From IMG/VR virus record IMGVR_UViG_3300049791_000049, positions 1 through 41,640 of that record: 41,640 bases of DNA; one strand, written 5' to 3'. This stretch comes from a virus. The translations under genes and the position numbers were made by a program. The notes under the pieces are model-generated. The model did no database searches. It saw only the letters and a program-made list of their open reading frames with translations, and had not been told where the DNA came from. Positions 15,772 through 22,920 of this stretch are shown piece by piece. Every line of letters begins with the position of its first letter. Position 1 is the first letter of the stretch.

Positions 15772-16235
15772 ACGTCGTCCCGGTTGGCGAGATCGAGCAG
15801 GACATCCGCGTGGCACGGCTGATCAAGTGGGCACCAGCACGCGAGGTCGTGGCCAGCCAGTTCGCGGCGGATGTCGTCGACCGTCACCTTCGCGAACCGG
15901 CCGCCACGACTCGGGTAGGACATCAGCATGGACGGCGTCGGCTCAGTCAGCGTCAGCCGGAAGAGTTCGACCACCTCGGCCGCTGTCGCCCACCGGTTCC
16001 AGCAATGGACGATCCGGCCGTCACTGAAGTAGAAGTCGTGGCGGCTGTCGGGCCCGCTGATCCTGCCCTCGTAGTCCCATTCCCGGCCGCCACCGATGCC
16101 GGGGACCTGCACCAGCCCCATCATGGGATCGCGGAGGATGAACGGGTTTCCCCACTTGGTGGGCCGTCCGACGTGGATGGCACCCTCGGGCATGCGCCAG
16201 CCCTTGGCCCGCTTCAACTGCACCCGAGCGCTCAT
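15768..16235 (-). CDS. DUF4326 domain protein
   Basis: 155 aa. The family signature is clear: HVGRPTKWGNPF at residues 21-32 and LACWCPLDQPCHADVLLDLA near the C-terminus. DUF4326 proteins are common in phages and actinobacteria and have no established biochemical role that I know of. It lies in the DNA-metabolism part of the early operon. Overlaps its neighbours by 4 bp at each end. Confidence 0.88.
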   Translation of the reverse strand: MSARVQLKRAKGWRMPEGAIHVGRPTKWGNPFILRDPMMGLVQVPGIGGGREWDYEGRISGPDSRHDFYFSDGRIVHCWNRWATAAEVVELFRLTLTEPTPSMLMSYPSRGGRFAKVTVDDIRRELAGHDLACWCPLDQPCHADVLLDLANRDDV

Positions 16236-16516
16236 CGGTGCACCGCCGGGGCGGTGAGCGTCGGCTGCGGGTACGGCCTCGGCGTGGTCGGTGCGGACCC
16301 GGCGACCAGGACCACGAACAGGATGATCCCGACCGCGACCGCGAGAACGGTGAGCGTCCGCCGTGTCTCGATGCTGACCCGCGGGCGGGGCTTGGTGTGC
16401 TCGAACGCGGTACGGAGCATGTCCTCGTACTCGACCCGCCCGGACACCGGGTCAGTGGGCTGCCACAGTCGGGACAGTGCGGCGTGCGCGATAGCGCGCT
16501 CCCGGCGGGCGTTCAT
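16232..16516 (-). CDS. single-TM membrane protein
   Basis: 94 aa. A cytoplasmic helical part (residues 1-50) precedes one TM segment at about residues 53-73 (TLTVLAVAVGIILFVVLVAG). A short Pro-rich tail would be outside. Start ATG 16516, coupled. Unknown function; an early membrane protein may alter the host envelope or exclude other phages. Confidence 0.66.
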   Translation of the reverse strand: MNARRERAIAHAALSRLWQPTDPVSGRVEYEDMLRTAFEHTKPRPRVSIETRRTLTVLAVAVGIILFVVLVAGSAPTTPRPYPQPTLTAPAVHR

Positions 16517-16704
16517 GCGTTCTCCTTCAGCCCGGCCAGCAGCAGTTCCCCGGTCAGGCGCGGGTCGGGGTCAATCAGGAGGGACCGGTGCCCGTACTTC
16601 CGGTACCCGCCACCGTGGCCCCGGCTGTCGGGCTGGTTGAACGTGATGACCAACTGCGTGAGCAACCGGTTCATCGCTGATGGCGTCGTCTTCGTCCGCC
16701 TCAT
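16513..16704 (-). CDS. hypothetical protein, 63 aa
   Basis: 63 aa, basic N-terminus MRRTKTTPSAMNRLL, a GRGHGGGYRKYGHRS-like Gly/His-rich centre (residues about 27-43) and an Leu-rich end. Not recognised. ATG 16704, coupled by ATGA. Confidence 0.6.
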   Translation of the reverse strand: MRRTKTTPSAMNRLLTQLVITFNQPDSRGHGGGYRKYGHRSLLIDPDPRLTGELLLAGLKENA

Positions 16705-17027
16705 GGCTGCACCTCGACGGCTTCCCGGCAGCCCACACCCTGCTCAACCCACTCGGCGTACAGGTCCGGGTCGCCCGCCCAGTCCCGCACCACGACCAGA
16801 GGGCAGGCCGCTGGCATCTTCGCCGACGCACGACCGAGCTCCGGGTCATCGGCGCCGAGACGACTCGAATCCCGCTCAGCCACAGCGAGCGCGTAGACCA
16901 GGCGCTCGACGTCGGCCAGCGGCAGGGTGTGTACGGCGTTGTGCTGCCAGCAGTACAGCCGGACCGAGAAGTCAGTCCCGACATACGACGGCGGCGTCAC
17001 CGAGGTCCGGATGAAGAGATCGCTCAC
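16701..17027 (-). CDS. hypothetical protein, 108 aa
   Basis: 108 aa. Starts VSDLFIRTSVTPPSYVGTDF, then LYCWQHNAVHTLPLADVERL and ACPLVVVRDWAGDPDLYAEW. Alpha/beta character with three cysteines. No known family. GTG start at 17027 overlaps the upstream stop (GTGA); a longer in-frame start at 17300 would cover a whole upstream gene. Confidence 0.67.
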   Translation of the reverse strand: MSDLFIRTSVTPPSYVGTDFSVRLYCWQHNAVHTLPLADVERLVYALAVAERDSSRLGADDPELGRASAKMPAACPLVVVRDWAGDPDLYAEWVEQGVGCREAVEVQP

Positions 17028-17281
17028 GTGTTCCTCACCGCCGCCAGATACGCCTCGAACGACGGCGCGGGCTGGCCGCTGACCATCTCGGCCGTGTCCG
17101 CAATGACGACGAGCCAGGCTGCGAACGACCGGGCCTGAGCGGCCGACAGCGGCCCGCCAGTCGGCATGATGACGATCACTTCGCCGCCACGAAGGGCGAC
17201 CAGTTGCGCGTTCGTGGTGTCGACGGTCAGGCCGCCGCTGATCGGTGGTCCGTCGTCCTTCGGTAGCTCGGTCGCGGTCAT
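17024..17281 (-). CDS. hypothetical protein, 85 aa
   Basis: 85 aa, with a beta part (AQLVALRGGEVIVIMPTGGP) and a helical C-terminus (LSAAQARSFAAWLVVIADTA). Not recognised. ATG 17281 overlaps the upstream stop as TGATG. Confidence 0.66.
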   Translation of the reverse strand: MTATELPKDDGPPISGGLTVDTTNAQLVALRGGEVIVIMPTGGPLSAAQARSFAAWLVVIADTAEMVSGQPAPSFEAYLAAVRNT

Positions 17282-17736
17282 CAGAACGGTGGCTCCTCAA
17301 TCCCGAGAGCTTGAAGGGTCGGGCACGGGTACGGCACCTGCCTGATGTCGAAAGTGCAGGCCCCGCATAGCTGCCGGTTCCACTCCGCTGGCGCGTGAAG
17401 GCCGACGGCCTTCATCTGCCGCTCGTGCACCTGGGCGGCGATCTTCCTGACCCACGCCAGTTCGTCGTCCTCGGTGACCGTGGGCACGCGCCGGATGCTG
17501 GCCCGGTCGGCGGCCATCAGCGCGAACAGGCTGTCGAGGGTGCCTCCCGGCAGGGTGCCGAGCGCCTTCCGGACCGCCTTCGCCTGGTCGACGAAGAACT
17601 CCTGGTGCTCGGCCAGGGTGCGTGGAGCATCGAAGTCGGGGACCTTGTCGGCGATGATCAGCACGGCGCCCTCGCTCAGGTCCTCGATCCAGATCGGGTC
17701 CGCCTTACAGACCCTGATCGTCGGCGACTCACCCAT
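17281..17736 (-). CDS. hypothetical protein downstream of RecT
   Basis: 151 aa. Mostly helical (EHQEFFVDQAKAVRKALGTL, DELAWVRKIAAQVHERQMKA) with a late CGACTFD and CPTLQAL. The ATG at 17736 lies inside the RecT stop region (8-bp overlap); an in-frame start at 17847 has no ribosome site. It could assist recombination, but this is only position. Confidence 0.66.
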   Translation of the reverse strand: MGESPTIRVCKADPIWIEDLSEGAVLIIADKVPDFDAPRTLAEHQEFFVDQAKAVRKALGTLPGGTLDSLFALMAADRASIRRVPTVTEDDELAWVRKIAAQVHERQMKAVGLHAPAEWNRQLCGACTFDIRQVPYPCPTLQALGIEEPPF

Positions 17737-18919
17737 GGTCGGCCTCCGCTTCGGCCTCGGCGCCGTCCATCGGCTCCCACCCGGGCGGGTCCTCAACCTC
17801 GGCCACCGGCTCAGCGGCAGGCTGTTCGGCGGCCGGTGCGGGCCCACGGCGGCCGAGCATCTCGTCGATCGCGTAATCGCCGTCCGCCTGCGGCAGCGAC
17901 GCCACCGACTCCAGGGTGTCGATCAGCACCCGGGCCTCGCCGAGCGTCAACTCCTTCGAGCTCGACAGGGCCCGGTTCGCGACCTTCGACGCGATCGTCA
18001 ACCGGTCCTCACGCTCACCCTTGCCCTTGATACCCAACTGGGCGAACAGCACGCCGAGCTTCCGCATCTGCGGGTCCGTGATCCCGGGCTGGGCCTGCTC
18101 GACGGGATCCTCCTCACCCGGCAACGGCGGGCCCGACTGCTGGCGTTGCGGCGGGGTGACATTCGCAGGAACAGGATTCGCCCGGTTGTCACCCGACGGC
18201 TCGGACGGCAGCGCCGGGCGCTCCCCGGCGGCCGGGGCCACCTCCGCCCGCTTCACAGTCCGGGTCCGGGCCGGCTGCGCATCGGCGGCCACCTCGTCGG
18301 CGATATCCTCGACCGACGCGATGCCCATCAGGACGTCCGGGGCGATCCGGTCGCACACCCGGCCGGCCGCGCGGGCGTACAGCATGTCCTGCGGTGTCTT
18401 CGTGTACGTCTGGTTGGACGTCCACCCGGCCTTCTTCGCCTGGTCCATGGTGATGACCACACGCTCGACGTTCTGGCTGCCCTTGCGCCGCCCGCAGACG
18501 ACGGCGCGAGCATCGGTGAGGTCCTCCGTCCACACCTCGTGCCCGTGGGAGGTGACGAGGGCGACCTTGATCCGGGCGTACATGCCGGGGCGGCCGTGGA
18601 CGACGTAGATCTGCTGGAGGCTGGTCAGCGGGTCCAGGCCGAGGGACAGGCCCTGCAGTACGGCGGCGGTGCCGGTGGCGACGGCCACGTTGTACGCGTC
18701 GCGTTTCTGCTCTTCGGTGGCCCGCGGGTCGACTTTCGGCCGGTAGGAGTCCGGGACGAACGGTGTCGACACGAGCGGGGCGACGAGCTGGTGGGCGTTC
18801 TGCGCGGCGGTCACCCACTGGGCGAGCTGCTCCAGCGCGGCGGACGTTCCGGTCGCGGAGAACACGGGTGGGGCGACGACACCGTTCAGGGGGTCGGCCT
18901 CGAAGGTTTGGACGGTCAC
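17729..18919 (-). CDS. RecT-family single-strand annealing protein
   Basis: 396 aa. Promotes strand annealing and exchange in phage recombination. Core signs between residues 60 and 215 are LQGLSLGLDPLTSLQQIYVV, GRPGMYARIKVALVTSHGHE, VVITMDQAKKAGWT and the TPQDMLYARAAGRVCDRIAP region, which match actinophage RecT proteins. A long disordered Pro/Ala part (about 225-285) and a helical end follow. Start is GTG 18919 with GGAGA upstream, overlapping the exonuclease stop. The pair with the exonuclease is a lambda-Red-like system. Confidence 0.9.
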   Translation of the reverse strand: MTVQTFEADPLNGVVAPPVFSATGTSAALEQLAQWVTAAQNAHQLVAPLVSTPFVPDSYRPKVDPRATEEQKRDAYNVAVATGTAAVLQGLSLGLDPLTSLQQIYVVHGRPGMYARIKVALVTSHGHEVWTEDLTDARAVVCGRRKGSQNVERVVITMDQAKKAGWTSNQTYTKTPQDMLYARAAGRVCDRIAPDVLMGIASVEDIADEVAADAQPARTRTVKRAEVAPAAGERPALPSEPSGDNRANPVPANVTPPQRQQSGPPLPGEEDPVEQAQPGITDPQMRKLGVLFAQLGIKGKGEREDRLTIASKVANRALSSSKELTLGEARVLIDTLESVASLPQADGDYAIDEMLGRRGPAPAAEQPAAEPVAEVEDPPGWEPMDGAEAEAEADHG

Positions 18920-19722
18920 TTGGTCTCCCGGGTCAGGCGGTACGTGGACGTGGTGGGCGGGACGATGGCGGCGCCAACGAGGTCGCGGGATTCCTTGACG
19001 AAGGCGGCCACCTGCTGCGCGTAGAGGAAACTGCGGTGCTGCTCGGCTTCGGCAGTCACCGGGATCAGCGAGCATCCGTCGGCCCGGACGTGCACTGCGC
19101 CGCAGCCGACCACCTCAGGCATCGACTCTTCGGTGGTCTTGCCGGCAGGGGTGAGGTTGTCGGCGAAGCGGTAGGCGGCGAGCTGGAGAGCCGTCTCGCC
19201 GAAGATGCCTGACCGGTTGGTCTTCAGGTCCAGGAGGAGCACGCGCCGCTCACCGCCGGGCATCTTCACGCTGGCGATCAGGTCCCCGGTGCCGGCGTAC
19301 CCGTACCGGTAGGAGGCGATGGAGAACTCGACGTGGATTGGTTGGACCTCGAACTCGTCGAGGAATCGGGCGTAGGCCTCGGCGTGACCGGCTAGCTCGT
19401 CTGGGACCTGGACGGCCTCGCCCTTGATGAGCTTCTCGCCGATGAGGTGCACGGCGGTGCCCTTGTTGGCTGCGGCGTCCTTCTCCTCGTACCGGGCCTT
19501 CTTCAGTCGGTCGAGGCGCTTGCTGGCCGGCATGTCGCCAAGCTCGTCCCATCTGTCGACGGCGTAGTCGGCGGTTGTGTTGGCCGCCCAATTGATCAAG
19601 GCTGGCTTGGGCACGCCGTCGCCGATGATCGTGGTGACGCCCGGGACCCGGCGGCCGGTGGCGTCGACATAGTGGTGTCCGCGGGCGGTTTCCTTGCGGA
19701 CGATGGGCGCGGTGAAGCTCAC
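18916..19722 (-). CDS. Cas4/RecB-like PD-(D/E)XK exonuclease
   Basis: 268 aa. Exonuclease partner of the adjacent RecT. The nuclease motifs appear in order: NKGTAVHLIGEKLI (about residues 93-106), GTGDLIAS (about 150-157), LLLDLKTNRSG with the D-L-K triad element (about 170-180), and GETALQLAAYRFA, the Q-x3-Y motif (about 182-195). It generates single-stranded ends for RecT to anneal. The GTG start at 19722 has GAGG upstream and overlaps the previous stop. Confidence 0.88.
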   Translation of the reverse strand: MSFTAPIVRKETARGHHYVDATGRRVPGVTTIIGDGVPKPALINWAANTTADYAVDRWDELGDMPASKRLDRLKKARYEEKDAAANKGTAVHLIGEKLIKGEAVQVPDELAGHAEAYARFLDEFEVQPIHVEFSIASYRYGYAGTGDLIASVKMPGGERRVLLLDLKTNRSGIFGETALQLAAYRFADNLTPAGKTTEESMPEVVGCGAVHVRADGCSLIPVTAEAEQHRSFLYAQQVAAFVKESRDLVGAAIVPPTTSTYRLTRETK

Positions 19723-20303
19723 TTGCTGGCCTCCAGATCGGCGAGGGTCGGTAGGTGCTCGCCCGGCCACGCGGCGATGACGGTCAGCCCGGATGTCGAC
19801 AGGTGCCGGCGGTGGCCGGGGTGCAAGGCGCGGGAGCACGAGTAGCCGTGCGACTCGTGACGGCAGATCGCGATCGATCCGGTTGGCGCTCCCGGGTGGT
19901 CCTGCTCGGCGAGGACAGCGGCCGCGACGTCCGGGAGATCGAACCGGTTCAGGAAGTTCTCCCAGATCCCAGGGAGGCCGGGCAGGGCCGGGGGGCCAGG
20001 CTTCGGCCGGTCGGCGGCGGCCTGGGCGCGCTCAGCGTGCTGCGCAGGCGTCGGTGGCGCCTGAACCGCCCGGCTGGTCGCGACGTCCCGCAACGCCTCA
20101 CGCAGGCCCTGGATCTCCCCCTGCTTGGCCAGGAGGTCGTCCTGCATGCGCCGGACACCCGGGTGCATCGGCCGATAGGTCGCCAGGGTGGCGTGGACCT
20201 GGGCGCGCTGTACACAGGCGACCGCGTCGGGCATGGTCGCGTCGTAGTCACCGGCCCGCTCGAGCAGGCGCTCGGCCTCGTCACGGTGTTCGTCCGGCGT
20301 CAC
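19719..20303 (-). CDS. hypothetical protein, 194 aa
   Basis: 194 aa. N-terminal half helical (DEHRDEAERLLERAGDYDA, MQDDLLAKQGEIQGLREALR), the centre Pro-rich, and the C-terminal half with CRHESHGYSCSR, two Cys and His that may bind zinc. Not recognised. GTG start 20303, coupled to both neighbours; transcribed with the recombination genes. Confidence 0.67.
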   Translation of the reverse strand: MTPDEHRDEAERLLERAGDYDATMPDAVACVQRAQVHATLATYRPMHPGVRRMQDDLLAKQGEIQGLREALRDVATSRAVQAPPTPAQHAERAQAAADRPKPGPPALPGLPGIWENFLNRFDLPDVAAAVLAEQDHPGAPTGSIAICRHESHGYSCSRALHPGHRRHLSTSGLTVIAAWPGEHLPTLADLEASK

Positions 20304-20554
20304 AGCGCACCAGCCTCAGGGCTGGGCTCACGCAGGTACCGCTCGAACAGCCGTGCCGTCTCCACCACGCGCTCGGCGTTGTAGCCGCTGTAGGCCTGAT
20401 TCCGGGAGTCGGGGCCAGCGGAGTAGACCGCCGCCCAGTGCAGGGCGTGGATCCGCAGATCCACGTCTCGGGGAAGGTCCTCTTCCTTCTTGGACGGGGT
20501 GATGCCGAGCGAGGAACCCCACGGCTGCTGCCCGGGCTGTTCCGGCGCCGTCAC
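20300..20554 (-). CDS. hypothetical protein, 84 aa
   Basis: 84 aa. VTAPEQPGQQPWGSSLGITP, then a KKEEDLPRDVDLRIHALHWA helix and YSGYNAERVVETARLFERYL. Likely all-alpha. Unknown. Start GTG 20554 overlaps the upstream stop (GTGA); a longer in-frame start lacks support. Confidence 0.65.
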   Translation of the reverse strand: MTAPEQPGQQPWGSSLGITPSKKEEDLPRDVDLRIHALHWAAVYSAGPDSRNQAYSGYNAERVVETARLFERYLREPSPEAGAL

Positions 20555-20754
20555 AGGACGCTCGCCGTCTGCTCGTGTGCGGCCAGCCGGTCGAGGTCGC
20601 GGGCGGCTTGGAGCGCGAAGTCCCATGCTGCCTCGATCCGCTGATCGAACGGCAGTGCGGTGGCCAGCACGTGATCGATCTGGTCCTGGGCGCGGCGGAA
20701 GATCATGCGCCGGGTCGGGACTAGCCGTTCGGCGTCTGGGGTGAGGGTGATCAT
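20551..20754 (-). CDS. hypothetical helical protein, 67 aa
   Basis: 67 aa, helical (RRAQDQIDHVLATALPFDQR, AAWDFALQAARDLDRLAAHE). ATG 20754 (MITLTPDAERL) overlaps the stop of the repeat-bearing gene. The open frame extends upstream through the 21-bp repeats in a basic, Cys/Arg-rich reading that is a shadow. Confidence 0.64.
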   Translation of the reverse strand: MITLTPDAERLVPTRRMIFRRAQDQIDHVLATALPFDQRIEAAWDFALQAARDLDRLAAHEQTASVL

Positions 20755-21551
20755 GCTGCGGCCTGGGCGGCGGCGGTGAGGTGGTGGATGAGCCGGTCGG
20801 CGACCCATTCGTTGCTGGCAGCCCCGGCGGCGTTGCGGGCAGCCCTGGCGGCGTCGCTGGCAGCCCAGGCGGCGTTGCTGGCAGCCCCGGCGGCGTTGCG
20901 GGCAGCCCCGGCGGCGTTGCTGGCAGCCCTGGCGGCGTTGCGGGCAGCCCTGGCGGCGTCGCTGGCAGCCCAGGCGGCGTCGCTGGCAGCCCCGGCGGCG
21001 TCGCTGGCAGCCCCGGCGGCGTCGCTGGCAGCCTCCCAATCAGAGGTCGGCGGCAGACCCCTCAACCGGGCCGCCTCCGGAGCCAGACCAGCCGACTCCA
21101 GACCGGCCGCAGCGGACGCCAACGCACCATGCTCGGCGTCGAACACCACGTCCCGCAGCCACGCCTCACGAGCCGCCCGAAGATCCACACCGACCGGGAC
21201 CGCCTCCAGCAACCGGACCGGCCAGTCCTTCGACACCTCGACCGGCAGCGACTCGAACAGGTAATCGTCCAGGTGCGCCAACCACTCCGGCAGACCGGTC
21301 ACCCGCGCCCACTCCGAATGCCACTCGTGGGGTCGGCCGTTGAGCGCCCACTCGGTCAGGGGCATGCCCTCCTCGGCGGCGAGGGCGTCAGCGACGGTGC
21401 AGCCGACCGCGCAGCCGCGCCCGTCTTCGGTGAAGTAGTCGCCTCGGATGAGCCGGTCCTGCTCGCGGTGGGCGCGCATGTCGGTGACGAGGCGGGCTTT
21501 CAGGTCGGGGTCGCCGCGGTAGGTGAGGGCGGTGTCGGTGGTCGTGGTCAC
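20751..21551 (-). CDS. protein with unknown globular head and Ala-rich heptad tail
   Basis: 266 aa. Residues 1-170 belong to a group seen in phages and bacteria, marked by RAHREQDRLIRGDYF, GCAVGCTVADAL, a WHSEWARVTGLPEWLAHLDD stretch, and FESLPVEVSKDWPVRLLEAV. From about residue 175 to 248 the protein is 11 heptads of the form A-A-S/R-D/N-A-A-G/W/R, encoded by a 21-bp tandem repeat. The tail would be a long Ala-rich helix. Function unknown. GTG start 21551 follows GGAGAA; unusually for this operon it does not overlap the gene before it. Confidence 0.78.
   Translation of the reverse strand: MTTTTDTALTYRGDPDLKARLVTDMRAHREQDRLIRGDYFTEDGRGCAVGCTVADALAAEEGMPLTEWALNGRPHEWHSEWARVTGLPEWLAHLDDYLFESLPVEVSKDWPVRLLEAVPVGVDLRAAREAWLRDVVFDAEHGALASAAAGLESAGLAPEAARLRGLPPTSDWEAASDAAGAASDAAGAASDAAWAASDAARAARNAARAASNAAGAARNAAGAASNAAWAASDAARAARNAAGAASNEWVADRLIHHLTAAAQAAA
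20812..21033 (-). repeat. 21-bp coding minisatellite, 10 full units plus a partial
   Basis: Units TTGCTGGCAGCCCCGGCGGC... of 21 bp run from 20812 to 21021, with a 12-bp partial unit to 21033. Units differ only at a few positions (T/C at base 2, T/G at base 5, base 15). Two neighbouring variants recur together five units apart, a sign of larger duplication. Because 21 is a multiple of 3, copy number can change without loss of frame. Confidence 0.92.
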
Positions 21552-21748
21552 GGTGGTTCTCCTTCGGGTGGGGAGTTGCCTTGATGCGGGCTGGAAGCGG
21601 CCGGGCCGAGGGGAAGTTCGGTCGGGTCGCCACCGGCCGGCACCGTGGGATCCTTGGCGGGCGCGGCCGGGGTTCGGGCCCCGGCCGCGCACCAGGTGGT
21701 AGCCGGGCGGGCTGCGGTGGTTGGTTCTGTCGCTGCCCACCCGGCGGT
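21552..21748. other. 197-bp gap inside early operon
   Basis: No gene seen. It contains the strong hairpin at 21661-21690 and, close to the 21551 start, a good ribosome site (GAAGGAGAA). It probably separates two transcription sections. No clear -35/-10 pair is visible. Confidence 0.45.
21661..21690 (-). terminator. strong 12-bp hairpin, probable terminator or attenuator
   Basis: GCGCGGCCGGGG (21661-21672) pairs perfectly with CCCCGGCCGCGC (21679-21690) around a 6-nt loop. It lies 58 bp after the stop of the gene at 21749-21910. There is no T-run, but many actinobacterial terminators lack one. Confidence 0.55.
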
Positions 21749-21910
21749 CTAGGTGTGTAGCCAGAACTGCGGCCCGGTCGAGTTGAGGACGAGGGTGACG
21801 GCGAAGATCTGGGTGCTGGCCCGGGTGAATGCCCACGCGAACTCGACCCACGTTTTGGCTCGGGCGGCCACGTTTCGGGGTGCCAGGTGGCGGCCGTGGT
21901 AGGCGCTCAT
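21749..21910 (-). CDS. small hydrophobic protein, 53 aa
   Basis: 53 aa. Basic N-terminus (SAYHGRHLAPRN), then WVEFAWAFTRASTQIFAVTL, a likely membrane-associated helix. ATG 21910 overlaps the upstream stop (ATGA). Stop TAG at 21749. Not recognised. Confidence 0.6.
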   Translation of the reverse strand: MSAYHGRHLAPRNVAARAKTWVEFAWAFTRASTQIFAVTLVLNSTGPQFWLHT

Positions 21911-22044
21911 GACGTCACCGCGCTGGCGGGTGCGTCGCGGAACCAGAGCTTCGCGATCGGGTGGACCACCCAGTTCCACCCGCACTCACGGCAGTGGAAC
22001 CTGCGCACCATCACATCGGGTAGCTGGCAGATGTGATGCTTCAT
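21907..22044 (-). CDS. tiny CxxC protein, 45 aa
   Basis: 45 aa, starting MKHHICQLPDVMVRRFHCRE, then CGWNWVVHPIAK. A His/Cys cluster (C..C..H) suggests zinc binding. ATG 22044 overlaps the upstream stop (TGATG) and its stop overlaps the next ATG (ATGA); it fills the gap exactly. Too short for usual calling limits. Confidence 0.62.
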   Translation of the reverse strand: MKHHICQLPDVMVRRFHCRECGWNWVVHPIAKLWFRDAPASAVTS

Positions 22045-22349
22045 CACGCACCGCCTTTCACGTTATCGACGAGGGCGGCGAGGCCAGGATTCAGGTCACG
22101 CCAGTGGGTTTCGGCGTCCTGAGCGGCGCGTGTCTCGGAGGTGAAGGCGCCCCGGAAGAACACGGCCTCCGCCTTGACCCGGTCGAGTTGCCGGAACGCG
22201 TCGACAGCGGCGACGGCCAGAAGCTTGTCGTCGTCCTGGATCTGCTTGACGGCGCGGTCGATGAGTTCCGTGGGGAGCTGCACCTTGCTGGGCTTGGTGA
22301 GGCCACGGAACGCGATCCGGGTGGCCTTGTCCCAGTTGAGGGGGCTCAT
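22044..22349 (-). CDS. hypothetical helical protein, 101 aa
   Basis: 101 aa, basic and helical (LNWDKATRIAFRGLTKPSKV, LIDRAVKQIQDDDKLLAVAA, FRQLDRVKAEAVFFRGAF). No family recognised. ATG 22349, coupled to both neighbours. Confidence 0.67.
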   Translation of the reverse strand: MSPLNWDKATRIAFRGLTKPSKVQLPTELIDRAVKQIQDDDKLLAVAAVDAFRQLDRVKAEAVFFRGAFTSETRAAQDAETHWRDLNPGLAALVDNVKGGA

Positions 22350-22618
22350 CTGGCGCTCACCACCAGGTGCGTGGTGACGCTGTCGTAGCCGAGCCAGGCG
22401 GCACCGCAGAGCAGGATGATGGTCAGGAACACGACAGGCAGCAGGGCGGCCACGACAGCGGTAGAGCGCAGCACCTCGACCAGCCAGCGCAGCGGGCCGT
22501 GGGCGCGCGGCCGGGCCAGCACCAGCACCAGCACGTACCGGGTGCCCTCACCGCACACGTACTCCGGGGTCGACCGGAACCAGCGCGGCGACGGGCGCCG
22601 GGCACGCCGCGCCCTCAC
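22346..22618 (-). CDS. membrane protein, 90 aa
   Basis: 90 aa. Arg-rich N-terminus, then hydrophobic RYVLVLVLARPRAHG and a clear TM segment at about residues 52-76 (TAVVAALLPVVFLTIILLCG). GTG start 22618 overlaps the upstream stop. Unknown role at the envelope. Confidence 0.65.
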   Translation of the reverse strand: MRARRARRPSPRWFRSTPEYVCGEGTRYVLVLVLARPRAHGPLRWLVEVLRSTAVVAALLPVVFLTIILLCGAAWLGYDSVTTHLVVSAR

Positions 22619-22920
22619 CGGTCGACCCCGTACGTGCGGTCGGAGATGTCAGCCCACGCGTTCAGCCGTTCGGTGATGGCCCGGATCAGCGCCTGATCGC
22701 CGGGCCCCCAGTCGTCGAGGTTGGTGGGCAGCCCGAGGACCTCGGTCACGTTGTTCGCGTACCGCAGAGCCGCCCGGGTGACCGTCCAGGGCACTGGTGC
22801 CCGGTCACAGACCTCGTAGTAGCCGTCCCTGTGGCCGGATGCGAGCTTGCCGCACTGGTAGCAGTAGTCGTCCGGGACCGGCCGGTTGACCGCCGCGACG
22901 TCGAGCACCGTGGCGCTCAT
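22615..22920 (-). CDS. hypothetical protein with CxxC, 101 aa
   Basis: 101 aa. DDYCYQCGKLASGH near residue 20 is a zinc-knuckle pair, with a further Cys at about 37. The remainder is helical (RAALRYANNVTEVLGLP, LIRAITERLNAWADI). Start ATG 22920 (MSATVL) overlaps the upstream stop; a second ATG nine bases upstream is also possible. Not recognised. Confidence 0.65.
   Translation of the reverse strand: MSATVLDVAAVNRPVPDDYCYQCGKLASGHRDGYYEVCDRAPVPWTVTRAALRYANNVTEVLGLPTNLDDWGPGDQALIRAITERLNAWADISDRTYGVDR

Noticed and set aside
17474-19024. 516-codon plus-strand frame opposite RecT
   Set aside because: Composition is that of a shadow; RecT motifs are on the minus strand.
20812-21033. CRISPR array
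   Set aside because: Units are contiguous with no spacers and lie within a coding frame.
20551-21039. Reading of the 21-bp repeats in the Cys/Gln/Arg frame
   Set aside because: The low-complexity frame ends in a real 67-aa gene by chance; the Ala-heptad frame continues a family-like globular domain and has the better start.
20776-21584. Plus-strand Gly/Val/Ser repeat protein across the minisatellite
   Set aside because: Collagen-like appearance comes only from reading the repeat backward; no ribosome site or neighbouring plus genes.
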